Assembly (NCBI GenBank): GCA_003667865.1
Contig: CP033051.1
Span: 1,633,501-1,697,500 of the forward strand
Length of the DNA stretch: 64,000 nucleotides
Direction: 5' to 3'
From: Rossellomorea marisflavi
GTDB lineage: Bacteria; Bacillota; Bacilli; Bacillales; Bacillaceae_B
Shown here: positions 8,769 through 15,970 of the stretch, piece by piece
Position numbering within the stretch: position 1 is the first letter of the stretch
How the letters are laid out: each line of letters begins with the position of its first letter
Translations under genes and position numbers: made by a program
The notes under the pieces: model-generated
What the model saw: only the letters and a program-made list of their open reading frames with translations
Told to the model about the DNA's origin: nothing
Database searches by the model: none

Positions 8769-9384
8769 ATGATAGGGTTGAAACGAAACCGATGATTTCT
8801 TCAATTTCTTCTAGCTTTTCTGATATCATTTCGATGTAATCTGATTTACCAGCTTCAATGACGTCTGGTCTAAGGATACTGATAAATTCCTGTATCGTTT
8901 TTAACTTATCTGGAACATCCGTAAGCTTTTCTCTAGTCTGAATGGTGGTTAGTTGGTCAAGGTTTGAATGGTCAATATTTAAAAATGAAGGAAGTAATTC
9001 ATAGCGAGCATTTTGATTGAATTCATTAAAATCCGTTTTCATTAATACTTCTCTAATTTGGTGAAATTGCTTGTTGATTCGATGATATTGATCACTTTTA
9101 TAGATACAGACAAGATGGCCGTTTGGTCCGTCAACCTCCCACTGGATGTAGAGTTCAAATAACTCAAGTGGTTGGTGTAAGGTCATCAAATTCACTTCAA
9201 TTGGTGTTGTGATATGATCTGTGAACAGAAACTCCTCTACTTTTTCCCGACTTTCACGATCAACTAAATCAATAAAGCTCATTTGTTCTGGAAACATTTT
9301 TTGTGCAACAAATGATCGGTGACGAATCGTCAAATCAGGAGCTAATATAAAATAGGGAACAGGGATATTTCTTTGATTTATCAT
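8743..9384 (-). CDS. PAS-like sensory protein, no output domain seen
   Basis: The 213-residue protein opens with a PAS-like segment (VPYFILAPDLTIRHRSFVAQ, then SFIDLVDRESREKVEEFL; about residues 8-100). A helical C-terminal half follows (KLKTIQEFISILRPDVIEA, SEKLEEIEEIIGF). No kinase, cyclase or DNA-binding domain is visible. It lies three bases after the B12-binding protein gene on the same strand, so the two are almost surely one operon and may work as partners. The final codons run into the terminator hairpin. The ligand of the PAS domain cannot be told from the sequence. Confidence 0.7.
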   Translation of the reverse strand: MINQRNIPVPYFILAPDLTIRHRSFVAQKMFPEQMSFIDLVDRESREKVEEFLFTDHITTPIEVNLMTLHQPLELFELYIQWEVDGPNGHLVCIYKSDQYHRINKQFHQIREVLMKTDFNEFNQNARYELLPSFLNIDHSNLDQLTTIQTREKLTDVPDKLKTIQEFISILRPDVIEAGKSDYIEMISEKLEEIEEIIGFVSTLSSKKDEGDL

Positions 9385-9387
9385 CCA

Positions 9388-10065
9388 TTATACACTCCTT
9401 GATACCCCGACTTCTTCCTCTTTTTTGTATGCTTGCAAAAATTGATGAACCTCATTCATTTCTTTTAATATAATCGTTTGTTCAGAGCAATAGGGGCGTA
9501 AGTCATATTGAGTCGTAAGTCTTCCACCCACTAAAATCTTTGGATTATGGTCAAGTTTTTCAAGATTCGAGATATATTCAGATAGACGAGGAATCAAGTG
9601 GGTAATCGAAAGTGAAAGACCAATTACCTCTGGACTCCATTTGCGTGCGCTATAAATGGCATATTCAAGTGGTAGGTTAGGGCCAAGAAATTTAACATCC
9701 CAATGGTGTTCTTTAAATAAGCTTGCCACCATCTTAAGCCCAAGATAATGTTCTTCATTCTCTAGACAGAAAAAGAGCGCTCTAGGCTTCTCTCTGTCTT
9801 CAATGTTATCTTCTATATTGAGGTAATCATATGAATATCTTGTTACTAAAAAGTCACAAACACTTGTGGCTAGATGCTCATCTGCAACTGTAATTTTATT
9901 TTTTTCCCAAAGCTTCCCAATATCATACATTGATTGTTTTAATAAAGAGTCAAAAATAAACGTGCTGTTGTATCCATCTTTTATATGACTGTATAGAATA
10001 TCCCAGCTCTTAAAATAGTCCCCTCTAATTAGGGCCTCTGTAAGTTCCTCTTGTTTATTGTACAT
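9388..10065 (-). CDS. Stand-alone cobalamin-binding protein with CarH-type W-x9-EH motif
   Basis: The 225-residue protein has a helical cap (about 1-85) followed by a Rossmann-like B12-binding domain (about 92-215). The cap contains W53-x9-E63-H64 (WEKNKITVADEH), the signature of AdoCbl photoreceptors of the CarH/LitR type. The B12 domain has E104-x-H106-x-x-G109 (EEHYLG), the variant of DxHxxG that supplies the lower cobalt ligand, and SLSITHLIPRL and ILVGGR segments typical of the fold. The MerR-like DNA-binding domain of CarH is absent, so output must go through a partner, most simply the PAS protein encoded three bases downstream. Light sensing is inferred from the motif; B12-dependent redox or ligand sensing is an alternative. 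Confidence 0.8.
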   Translation of the reverse strand: MYNKQEELTEALIRGDYFKSWDILYSHIKDGYNSTFIFDSLLKQSMYDIGKLWEKNKITVADEHLATSVCDFLVTRYSYDYLNIEDNIEDREKPRALFFCLENEEHYLGLKMVASLFKEHHWDVKFLGPNLPLEYAIYSARKWSPEVIGLSLSITHLIPRLSEYISNLEKLDHNPKILVGGRLTTQYDLRPYCSEQTIILKEMNEVHQFLQAYKKEEEVGVSRSV

Positions 10066-10375
10066 GTGGAACCTCCTTACTTGTTAGAGTTCCTACTTGT
10101 TCTATCATAAAGGTAGAATGGTATTCTGTAAAATGAATGATTGATAGAGTCCATGAGGTTGTAAATTAAAGTGATTTGTATGGAGGAGTTGGTGAGCTAG
10201 GTGTGGAAAAAATTACTAGTTTCACTGAGGCGGAACCTATTATGAAACTGTTTTATATATGAACAGTCTTTATAAAAGAATGCTGAAAGATTTTTAATAA
10301 TTCTACCTATAAAAAGAGGAGAGTAATCAAATCTTGTCGAAAAGAACATGAAAATAACTTTTTATAGGAGCAAAT
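10066..10375. other. Divergent intergenic region, B12-protein gene / kinase gene
   Basis: 310 bases between divergent genes, hence promoters for both. I see no clear operator or RNA structure. AGGAG lies about 6 bases before the kinase ATG. Confidence 0.4.
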
Positions 10376-11659
10376 ATGTTAATAGAAAAACTATTTTTAA
10401 ATGTTTTGATTATTCTTGCACCTATTTTAATACAGGCTGTACTTTCTGACCAAAAGAAGGTTGGGAATTCTCCTTATTTCTGGGGATTACTCCATGGAAT
10501 TGCGGCTTTTTTATGTATGATTTTTTCTTATTATTCTGTAGGTTTATATTGGGATCTACGCTATATCCCACTCGTAATTGCTGTTCTTTACGGTGGACCA
10601 AAGGCGGGACTTATCGTTTTAGGTTTTATATTAACAGCTCGAACAATAAACGGTGGAGACGCAATACTTTATGGTTATGCAAGTGCCTTGTTTGCTACTT
10701 TAATTCCACTATTAGCTTCTAAGAGATTTTGGAAGCTTTCTCCTGATAGGAGAGTTATTTTTTCAATTATAATAGGAATATGGCCAACATTAGTAATGCT
10801 GTGTATCCTACTAGTATTTGGTCTTTACCGAGGTATTGACATTGCTGAAAATTTATTTGTTTTTTCATATGTTATCATTTTTGGAATATTTCAAATTATT
10901 GCATTCGGTGTTGCATCAAAGTTACACGAATGGATGCTTGAAAAACAATATATGAGAGAAGAGATTATCCGCTCAGAGAAGCAGCACACACTAGGGGAAC
11001 TAGCAGCTTCTATAGCTCATGAGGTTCGAAACCCATTGACCGTTGTAAAAGGATTTTTACAATTGATGCAAGGGGAGCGACAAAAAGATCATACTGATTA
11101 TCATTATCTCTCCATTATCTTAGCTGAGCTTGGAAGAGCTGAGATAATCATTAATGATTATTTGAACTTTGCTAAGCCGCAGTTTGAGAAGCTTGAACAA
11201 GTGAGTATTAAAGAGCAGTTGTCCGATATTATGACACTTATGCATGCATTAGCAATGAAGGAAGGGGTCTACCTTCGTAGCAAAATTTATGAAGAAGCTT
11301 ACATATACACAGACCGAAATAAGTTAAAACAAGCATTTATCAACTTAATTAAGAATGCCATTGAGGCAACGGGTCAGTCCGGAAGCGTGACCGTAACATT
11401 AACTATTAAAGAGGACCATCTTACTGTCGTAGTAGAAGATACCGGAAAAGGAATGTCAAAGGAGCAGCTATCCCGAATTGGAACATTATTCTATACAACA
11501 AAAGACAAAGGCACAGGGCTTGGTACAACCGTTTCACTACGAATTATTGAAGCCTTAGGTGGGAATACCGATTATGAAAGTGAGCTTGGTGAAGGCACAA
11601 AGGTAACCGTTACCTTACCCATACAAGAAATGAACAAGATAAAAGAGGATGCCATGTAG
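10376..11659 (+). CDS. Membrane sensor histidine kinase, LytS-type 5TM region, sporulation-kinase-like
   Basis: The 427-residue kinase has about six N-terminal hydrophobic segments (about 5-185) resembling the 5TMR-LYT sensor (YIPLVIAVLYGGPKAGLIV), then HisKA with SIAHEVRNPLTVVKGFLQLM and HATPase_c with an N-box INLIKNAIEA, DTGKGM and GTGLGT. The H-box matches the KinA-KinE group that feeds the Spo0A phosphorelay. No response regulator gene is adjacent, which also fits phosphorelay kinases. It is divergent from the B12/PAS operon, so it could be its output partner; that is inference from position only. Confidence 0.85.
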   Translation: MLIEKLFLNVLIILAPILIQAVLSDQKKVGNSPYFWGLLHGIAAFLCMIFSYYSVGLYWDLRYIPLVIAVLYGGPKAGLIVLGFILTARTINGGDAILYGYASALFATLIPLLASKRFWKLSPDRRVIFSIIIGIWPTLVMLCILLVFGLYRGIDIAENLFVFSYVIIFGIFQIIAFGVASKLHEWMLEKQYMREEIIRSEKQHTLGELAASIAHEVRNPLTVVKGFLQLMQGERQKDHTDYHYLSIILAELGRAEIIINDYLNFAKPQFEKLEQVSIKEQLSDIMTLMHALAMKEGVYLRSKIYEEAYIYTDRNKLKQAFINLIKNAIEATGQSGSVTVTLTIKEDHLTVVVEDTGKGMSKEQLSRIGTLFYTTKDKGTGLGTTVSLRIIEALGGNTDYESELGEGTKVTVTLPIQEMNKIKEDAM

Positions 11660-11690
11660 AGGGACGGACCTTACATGACATCCTCTTTTA
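11645..11690. terminator. Terminator with GGGACGGACC motif in the loop
   Basis: GAGGATGCCATGTA pairs with TACATGACATCCTC (one mismatch), followed by TTTTA. The loop is GAGGGACGGACCT, a copy of the recurrent motif. The kinase stop codon lies inside the hairpin. Confidence 0.75.
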
Positions 11691-12299
11691 CTTAGAACTT
11701 AAAGAAGTATACAGTTTCTCCATAATGGGGTACGCATAATGAATGACAAATCCAAGTGTGAACGCAACAATAACTGTTCCAATTCCGACTGCCCCTTGAA
11801 AGATAATGGCTAATGTAACGGCGATGGCCTCATTTACAAAACGGGCATCACGAATGTTCAAACCGAATCGTTTATGTATTGCAACCATTAATGTATCCAT
11901 CGGACTAGATGGAAGATGTGCTTGAAGGTAAATAGAAATTCCTACTCCAAGCAGGAGTACTCCAATTAGAAGAAAGGTTAACTTTTCACTAAAAAGAAGA
12001 GGGTGGAACAGTGCCAAGCCTTCATTTAACCAGAAGTCAACCAACATTCCGATAAGGAAGATAGACAAAGCCGCTAAAAGCTCCATCTTTTTTCTTAGTA
12101 AAATGGCATTAATGACAATCAAGACACAGCCATTTATAAAAATACATGTTCCAACTGAAAGGTGAAATAGTCTTGATTCCCCTACAGCCAATGCATCCCA
12201 AGGGGCTGCTCCAATATTAGCGCGAATAATTAAAGAGATCCCAAGTGTTAACATTAATAGTCCAATGATATAAAAAAATGCCCGAACTCCATACTTCAT
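11688..12299 (-). CDS. YczE/YitT-type integral membrane protein
   Basis: A 203-residue protein of about five to six membrane segments with RANIGAAPWDALAVG near the N-terminus and a second related motif, QAHLPSSPMDTLMVAIHKR, in the C-terminal half. The repeated PWD/PMD pattern is typical of the YczE/YyaS branch of the YitT superfamily. Function is unknown in general; the B. subtilis member influences lipopeptide production. It is convergent with the preceding kinase. Confidence 0.8.
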   Translation of the reverse strand: MKYGVRAFFYIIGLLMLTLGISLIIRANIGAAPWDALAVGESRLFHLSVGTCIFINGCVLIVINAILLRKKMELLAALSIFLIGMLVDFWLNEGLALFHPLLFSEKLTFLLIGVLLLGVGISIYLQAHLPSSPMDTLMVAIHKRFGLNIRDARFVNEAIAVTLAIIFQGAVGIGTVIVAFTLGFVIHYAYPIMEKLYTSLSSK

Positions 12300-12383
12300 G
12301 GTTATCCTCCTAATCGCACATGCTTGTCTCTATTACTACATTTATGATTGGAGTAGGGAGGATATTCAGTAAATTACGATACA

Positions 12384-12417
12384 AAAAAGGTGGACTTATT
12401 AAAAAGCCCACCTTTTT
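12384..12417. terminator. Terminator after ferritin-like gene
   Basis: AAAAAGGTGGaCTT pairs with AAGcCCACCTTTTT; it is bidirectional in form and serves the minus-strand gene at 12424-12858. Confidence 0.8.
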
Positions 12418-12423
12418 GCTTCT

Positions 12424-12858
12424 TTATTGGAACATCGGATCTTGTAAGATACGATCAAATTCCTCTTGGTGATGTGTTTCGTCTGCAATCATATCCTCAA
12501 GCTTAATGACTAACTCCGTTCGACCAAGTGCTTCTGCTTGTTCTTTACGTTTTTTATATCGTTCAATTGTTTCTGCTTCAGCTTTTCTAGCAGCCTCAAG
12601 CATTTCTTTTACATCTTCAGTTTGTTTCACAGGTGCTGGCGTAGTAGTTGGTACGCCACCTAATGTTTTAATTTTCTCAGCTAAGTATAGTGCATGTCCC
12701 TGCTCATCAGGAATTTCTGATTCGAAGAACGGCTTTAATACTTGACGAGAAAGTCCGCTAACAACAGCCGCGTAGTTTGTATACATAATGACTGCTGCAT
12801 ATTCATTTGCTAGGTCTTCATTAAGTCCATCAATTAGTTCTTGTAATTTTGCATCCAT
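12424..12858 (-). CDS. Ferritin-like / bacterioferritin-type protein
   Basis: A 144-residue four-helix protein. Likely metal ligands fall in helix 1 (NEYAAVIMYTNY), helix 2 (FESEIPDEQGHALYLAEKI, with the E..H pair), helix 3 (KAEAETIERYKKR) and helix 4 (MIADETHHQEEFDRIL). This is the E, ExxH, E, ExxH pattern of ferritin-like diiron proteins; the family stores iron or detoxifies peroxide. A TPAPVKQTEDV linker separates the two helical pairs. It stands alone, with a terminator behind it. Confidence 0.8.
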   Translation of the reverse strand: MDAKLQELIDGLNEDLANEYAAVIMYTNYAAVVSGLSRQVLKPFFESEIPDEQGHALYLAEKIKTLGGVPTTTPAPVKQTEDVKEMLEAARKAEAETIERYKKRKEQAEALGRTELVIKLEDMIADETHHQEEFDRILQDPMFQ

Positions 12859-13002
12859 TAATAAACCACCCTTTGTTAAGTTGTCTATTATTTAGTTACC
12901 CCTTATTTTTTGAGAATAAACATGAAAAATTCACAGCAGAGAAAATAATTTTTATAGCTAACGGGGAATCTAACATTAGATTTGTAAGAGGAGGGATTTG
13001 TA

Positions 13003-13158
13003 ATGGGTAGATTAGGCAAATTAAACACAGAACAAACATCACAGCAACTTGCGAAGCAACAAGGAAAAAATGATATTGAATTTGGTGAAGATGTTCAAGT
13101 TGGAAATTCCAAGTCACAAAGTCAAAAGAAAAGTGGACGTCAAATCAACAAAAAATAA
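13003..13158 (+). CDS. Small hydrophilic protein (51 aa), possibly spore-associated
   Basis: A 51-residue Q-, K-, S- and N-rich protein (QTSQQLAKQQGKNDIEFG) ending KSGRQINKK. It has a strong GAGGAGGG site five bases before the ATG. It has no hydrophobic segment and no cysteine. Its composition and the FG-acid box recall gamma-type small acid-soluble spore proteins, but it lacks their repeat, so the assignment is tentative. It sits between the ferritin-like gene (divergent) and the YkuS-like gene. Confidence 0.6.
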   Translation: MGRLGKLNTEQTSQQLAKQQGKNDIEFGEDVQVGNSKSQSQKKSGRQINKK

Positions 13159-13261
13159 ACGTGAAAATGACGCATAGGTTTACAACGATTGGTAATTATA
13201 AAAACATAAATGAATCATCCAGTGCCATTTTTTTGTACTGGTATCCATAGGAGGTATTTTT

Positions 13262-13504
13262 ATGTCTAGAATTGGTGTAGAAGAATCCTTACAAAATGTT
13301 GTACAAGCTTTACGTGAAAAAGGACATGACGTTGTTACTTTAAAACAAGAATCAGATGCACAAGGCTGCGACTGCTGTGTTGTAACAGGACTTGATTCCA
13401 ATGTTATGGGAATTGCGAATGTTGTAACACAAGGTTCTGTTATTGAAGCAAATGGTTTAAGTGCTGATGAGGTTTGTCAGCAAGTAGAAAGCAAACTTAG
13501 ATAA
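13262..13504 (+). CDS. UPF0180 family protein, YkuS-like
   Basis: An 80-residue protein matching the short UPF0180/YkuS pattern: an early G(I/V)EE segment, GHDVVTLK, the cysteine cluster [11 protein letters not shown], then [18 protein letters not shown]. The cysteine cluster could bind a metal, which is speculative. An AGGAGGTA site precedes the ATG and a strong terminator follows. Its biological role is unknown. Confidence 0.8.
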   Translation: MSRIGVEESLQNVVQALREKGHDVVTLKQESDAQGCDCCVVTGLDSNVMGIANVVTQGSVIEANGLSADEVCQQVESKLR

Positions 13505-13512
13505 GAATTTTT

Positions 13513-13554
13513 AAGACCCAAGGAGTTTTTGCAGAACTCCTTGGGTCTTTTTTT
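13513..13554 (+). terminator. Terminator after YkuS-like gene
   Basis: A 15-bp perfect stem (AAGACCCAAGGAGTT) with a T7 tail. Confidence 0.9.
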
Positions 13555-13556
13555 GA

Positions 13557-13628
13557 TTAAACGATTGTTTAAATGATTTGGGATCATAGTTATTGTACAT
13601 AAATGGTGAGTTCAAACGTTTGTTTAAG
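13557..13628. promoter_or_regulatory. Paired TetR-like operators before the SOD-like gene
   Basis: TTAAACGATTGTTTAA at 13557-13572 and TCAAACGTTTGTTTAA at 13612-13627 are 16-bp near-palindromes in the same orientation, about 90-145 bases before the SOD-like start. The form (TTAAAC-N4-GTTTAA) resembles TetR-family operators. No TetR gene is in the window. Confidence 0.45.
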
Positions 13629-13716
13629 ATTCCCTTCTTCTATTCAATTTACTACATATAGACAAGTAGTAGCGGCATAGAATGATGCTAGTGATAGTTG
13701 AAGAGGAGGAATGATT

Positions 13717-14238
13717 TTGAGCTATTATCAATATGGCTATCCTGGTTACACGTATCTACCGTATCGAAATGTTCCAGCAATGGCGTATGCACGAGTAGAA
13801 GGTGGTCCATTAGCTCCATCACTTCAAGGATATGTGTTTTTTAGAGAAGTACCAAATGGTATTGAAGTATATGCAGAAGTAAATGGTCTTCCAGAATACA
13901 AGCCTGGTAAAGGAGATCAGAAGCCAATTGGCCCGCATGGCTTCCATATCCATGAAAATGGAAGCTGTCAGGTTGGGGATAAAAATGAACCATTCAAAGC
14001 TGCAGGAGGACATTGGAATCCTGATAACCAGCCACATGGGAATCATGCAGGAGATTTTCCGGTATTGTTTTCAAATAATGGGTATTCAAAGCTTTCGTTT
14101 TTTACAAATCGTTTTAAAATAGAGGATGTTATTGGGAAAGCGATTATTATTCATCAAAGTCCTGATGATTTTCGATCTCAGCCTTCAGGGGATGCAGGGA
14201 AACGACTAGCTTGTGGTGTGATTATGTCTTATGGGTAG
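13717..14238 (+). CDS. Cu/Zn superoxide dismutase family protein with Tyr-rich N-terminus
   Basis: A 173-residue protein with the SOD metal-site pattern: GFHIHENGSC, AAGGHWNPDNQPHGNHAGDF, and a C-terminal GDAGKRLACGVI, so the copper/zinc histidines and the disulfide cysteines are present. Unlike the lipoprotein or secreted forms, there is no signal peptide; the N-terminus is LSYYQYGYPGYTYLPYRN, which recalls spore coat proteins. The TTG at 13717 has AGGAGG at a 7-base spacing; the ATG at 13711 would be too close. It probably dismutates superoxide or serves as a coat protein; location on the spore is inference. Confidence 0.8.
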   Translation: MSYYQYGYPGYTYLPYRNVPAMAYARVEGGPLAPSLQGYVFFREVPNGIEVYAEVNGLPEYKPGKGDQKPIGPHGFHIHENGSCQVGDKNEPFKAAGGHWNPDNQPHGNHAGDFPVLFSNNGYSKLSFFTNRFKIEDVIGKAIIIHQSPDDFRSQPSGDAGKRLACGVIMSYG

Positions 14239-14410
14239 GAAGAGATGGGGAAGCGTGGGGACGGTTCTCCTGCTTCTTGATGTTTAGAAAGCGCTAAAAC
14301 CGTTCTACCGCTACTTGTCCTACTGCTACTTTCTAAATAAATAATGAGATGAATTTTAGGTAAAACAGATTGTTTGTTTTGCCTTTTTCGTTGTACTCAA
14401 AATAATACAT

Positions 14411-14553
14411 GGTCCGTTGCTTTGCGCTCCAGGGTGCTTGCTTTCCGCGGGGTGGGTGGTGAGCCTCCTCGGCGCATGCTGCGCCTGCGGGGTCTCACCT
14501 AGCCCACAGTTCCCGCAGGAGTCAAGCACCCTTCCGCTCCAAGCAACTCTGTA
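14411..14553 (-). repeat. ~140-bp structured repeat, copy 1
   Basis: Reverse-strand copy of the six-copy element: ends GTTGCTT...AAGCAAC, nested AGGTGCTTG/CAAGCACCT-like arms, internal CTCCTGCGGGA, GTGAG and CTCAC blocks. The rest of 14239-14599 shows nothing else convincing. Confidence 0.85.
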
Positions 14554-14599
14554 GTTTGACAAGTCTGTTTTTTAAATGCTCGTAAACACTCTGCTTAAT

Positions 14600-15829
14600 T
14601 TAAACCGTTCTTTGTACAATTTTATATTCCTCTACAGGTTCCTTTTTATATTTCCTCACATGTAAATATTGAAAAATTCCTCCTATAATAAGCAGAGCTC
14701 CTGATAATAGGAACAGTTTATCTCCTCCGAAGTTTAGGAGAATTAGGCCGCCAACATATGGTCCGACGGTTCGGGAAATGTCCCAATGGATGCCATATAA
14801 GGAGAAATATAATCCTCTGTGTTGTGTTGGGGCGATGTGGGACACGAATTTTAACATATGTGTTAGTCCGATGCTTTCAGCAATAACGAGAATAAGTTGA
14901 GCAACCACTAGTAATGTAAAGCTACTGCTCAGGCTGAATGCAATAGCTGCAACCAAGTACAAACTATAAGACATCCAGATAACATGTCGCATGGAAAGTC
15001 GATCGGTTAGCTTCACGATTGGAATTTCTAAGACAATGGCAAAGACTGCTTTACACGTTGTCATGGCTGATAAGATAAACATGAAATTGGGAAAAATCTC
15101 TTCAAGAAAAATTCGATGATTTGTTTCTGTTTGTGCATAGAAAAAACTTATCGGAAGCGTAAAAAACATAAGCCCAAGTACGAACGAGTGCTTCGTGAAA
15201 ACTTCCTTCAACTTGAATTTCTCAGAATCCTTAACAAGATTCACTTCAGGTGTAGGAAGTGTTTCAGGCATCATTCTCCAGACTAATAGCAAATAAAGAA
15301 AGAGTGTTAGTCCTTGTAGTCCAAACATCACTTCTGGGGACGTGGAATACACCAGATAACCAAGAAGAGGACCGATTGCTAAGCCAACTGATGAGATCGT
15401 ATTTAATACAGCAAAGACCTCTGAGCGCATGTTATCAGCTGTTGAATCAGCAATTTGGGCTCTTTGTGCAGGAATATAGAGTGATCTTCCCATTCCGTTA
15501 ACAACGTAGAGGACCGCAAACATCCAGACAGAATCAGCGAATATAAAGCCACTGATTGAAACAGCTTGTAAAAATAAGCCCAACATAATAATGACTTTCC
15601 GTCCTAACCGGTCTGTGATGCCACCACCGATCATCGTCAGCACAATATCTGCAAGAGGCTGTAATCCAACAATAAGCATGGGTAAAAGTACAGCACCATC
15701 TAATTCTTGATACAAATAGATAATTAAGAATGGAGCAAGCATAGCAGTCGTTGTTCCTGTTAGTAGTTCTCCTGCAAAACGTATCCATATGACGCGATTG
15801 TATCGGGGCCCCACACTTTTTAAAAACAT
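14600..15829 (-). CDS. Major facilitator superfamily transporter
   Basis: About 409 residues with 11-12 membrane segments. The loop after segment 2 carries GGGITDRLGRKVIIM, the MFS motif A, and the second half has the weaker copy EIPIVKLTDRLSMRHV. Such proteins are usually proton-driven efflux or uptake carriers in the cytoplasmic membrane; the substrate is not evident. The chosen ATG at 15829 has AAGGA at a workable distance; ATGs at 15838 and 15847 are alternatives. It is divergent from an SgrR-like regulator gene 141 bases away, a common arrangement for a regulator and its transporter. Confidence 0.85.
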   Translation of the reverse strand: MFLKSVGPRYNRVIWIRFAGELLTGTTTAMLAPFLIIYLYQELDGAVLLPMLIVGLQPLADIVLTMIGGGITDRLGRKVIIMLGLFLQAVSISGFIFADSVWMFAVLYVVNGMGRSLYIPAQRAQIADSTADNMRSEVFAVLNTISSVGLAIGPLLGYLVYSTSPEVMFGLQGLTLFLYLLLVWRMMPETLPTPEVNLVKDSEKFKLKEVFTKHSFVLGLMFFTLPISFFYAQTETNHRIFLEEIFPNFMFILSAMTTCKAVFAIVLEIPIVKLTDRLSMRHVIWMSYSLYLVAAIAFSLSSSFTLLVVAQLILVIAESIGLTHMLKFVSHIAPTQHRGLYFSLYGIHWDISRTVGPYVGGLILLNFGGDKLFLLSGALLIIGGIFQYLHVRKYKKEPVEEYKIVQRTV

Positions 15830-15970
15830 CTTCAACATTCCTTCCATACCGTGAAATATTTATTATTGCCATCCAATCCTGTAGGTTGATGATAAAATGG
15901 ATAGAAGAACATAAAAAGGGTAGTGTGTAGCGTCAGTCATTTCCCCTTTTATAGAATGAGAGGATACGGA

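Noticed and set aside
14356..14562. Open frames inside the structured repeat copies
   Set aside because: They follow the GC-rich repeat (also at 20382-20567 and 53068-53274), have no ribosome binding site and differ in frame between copies.
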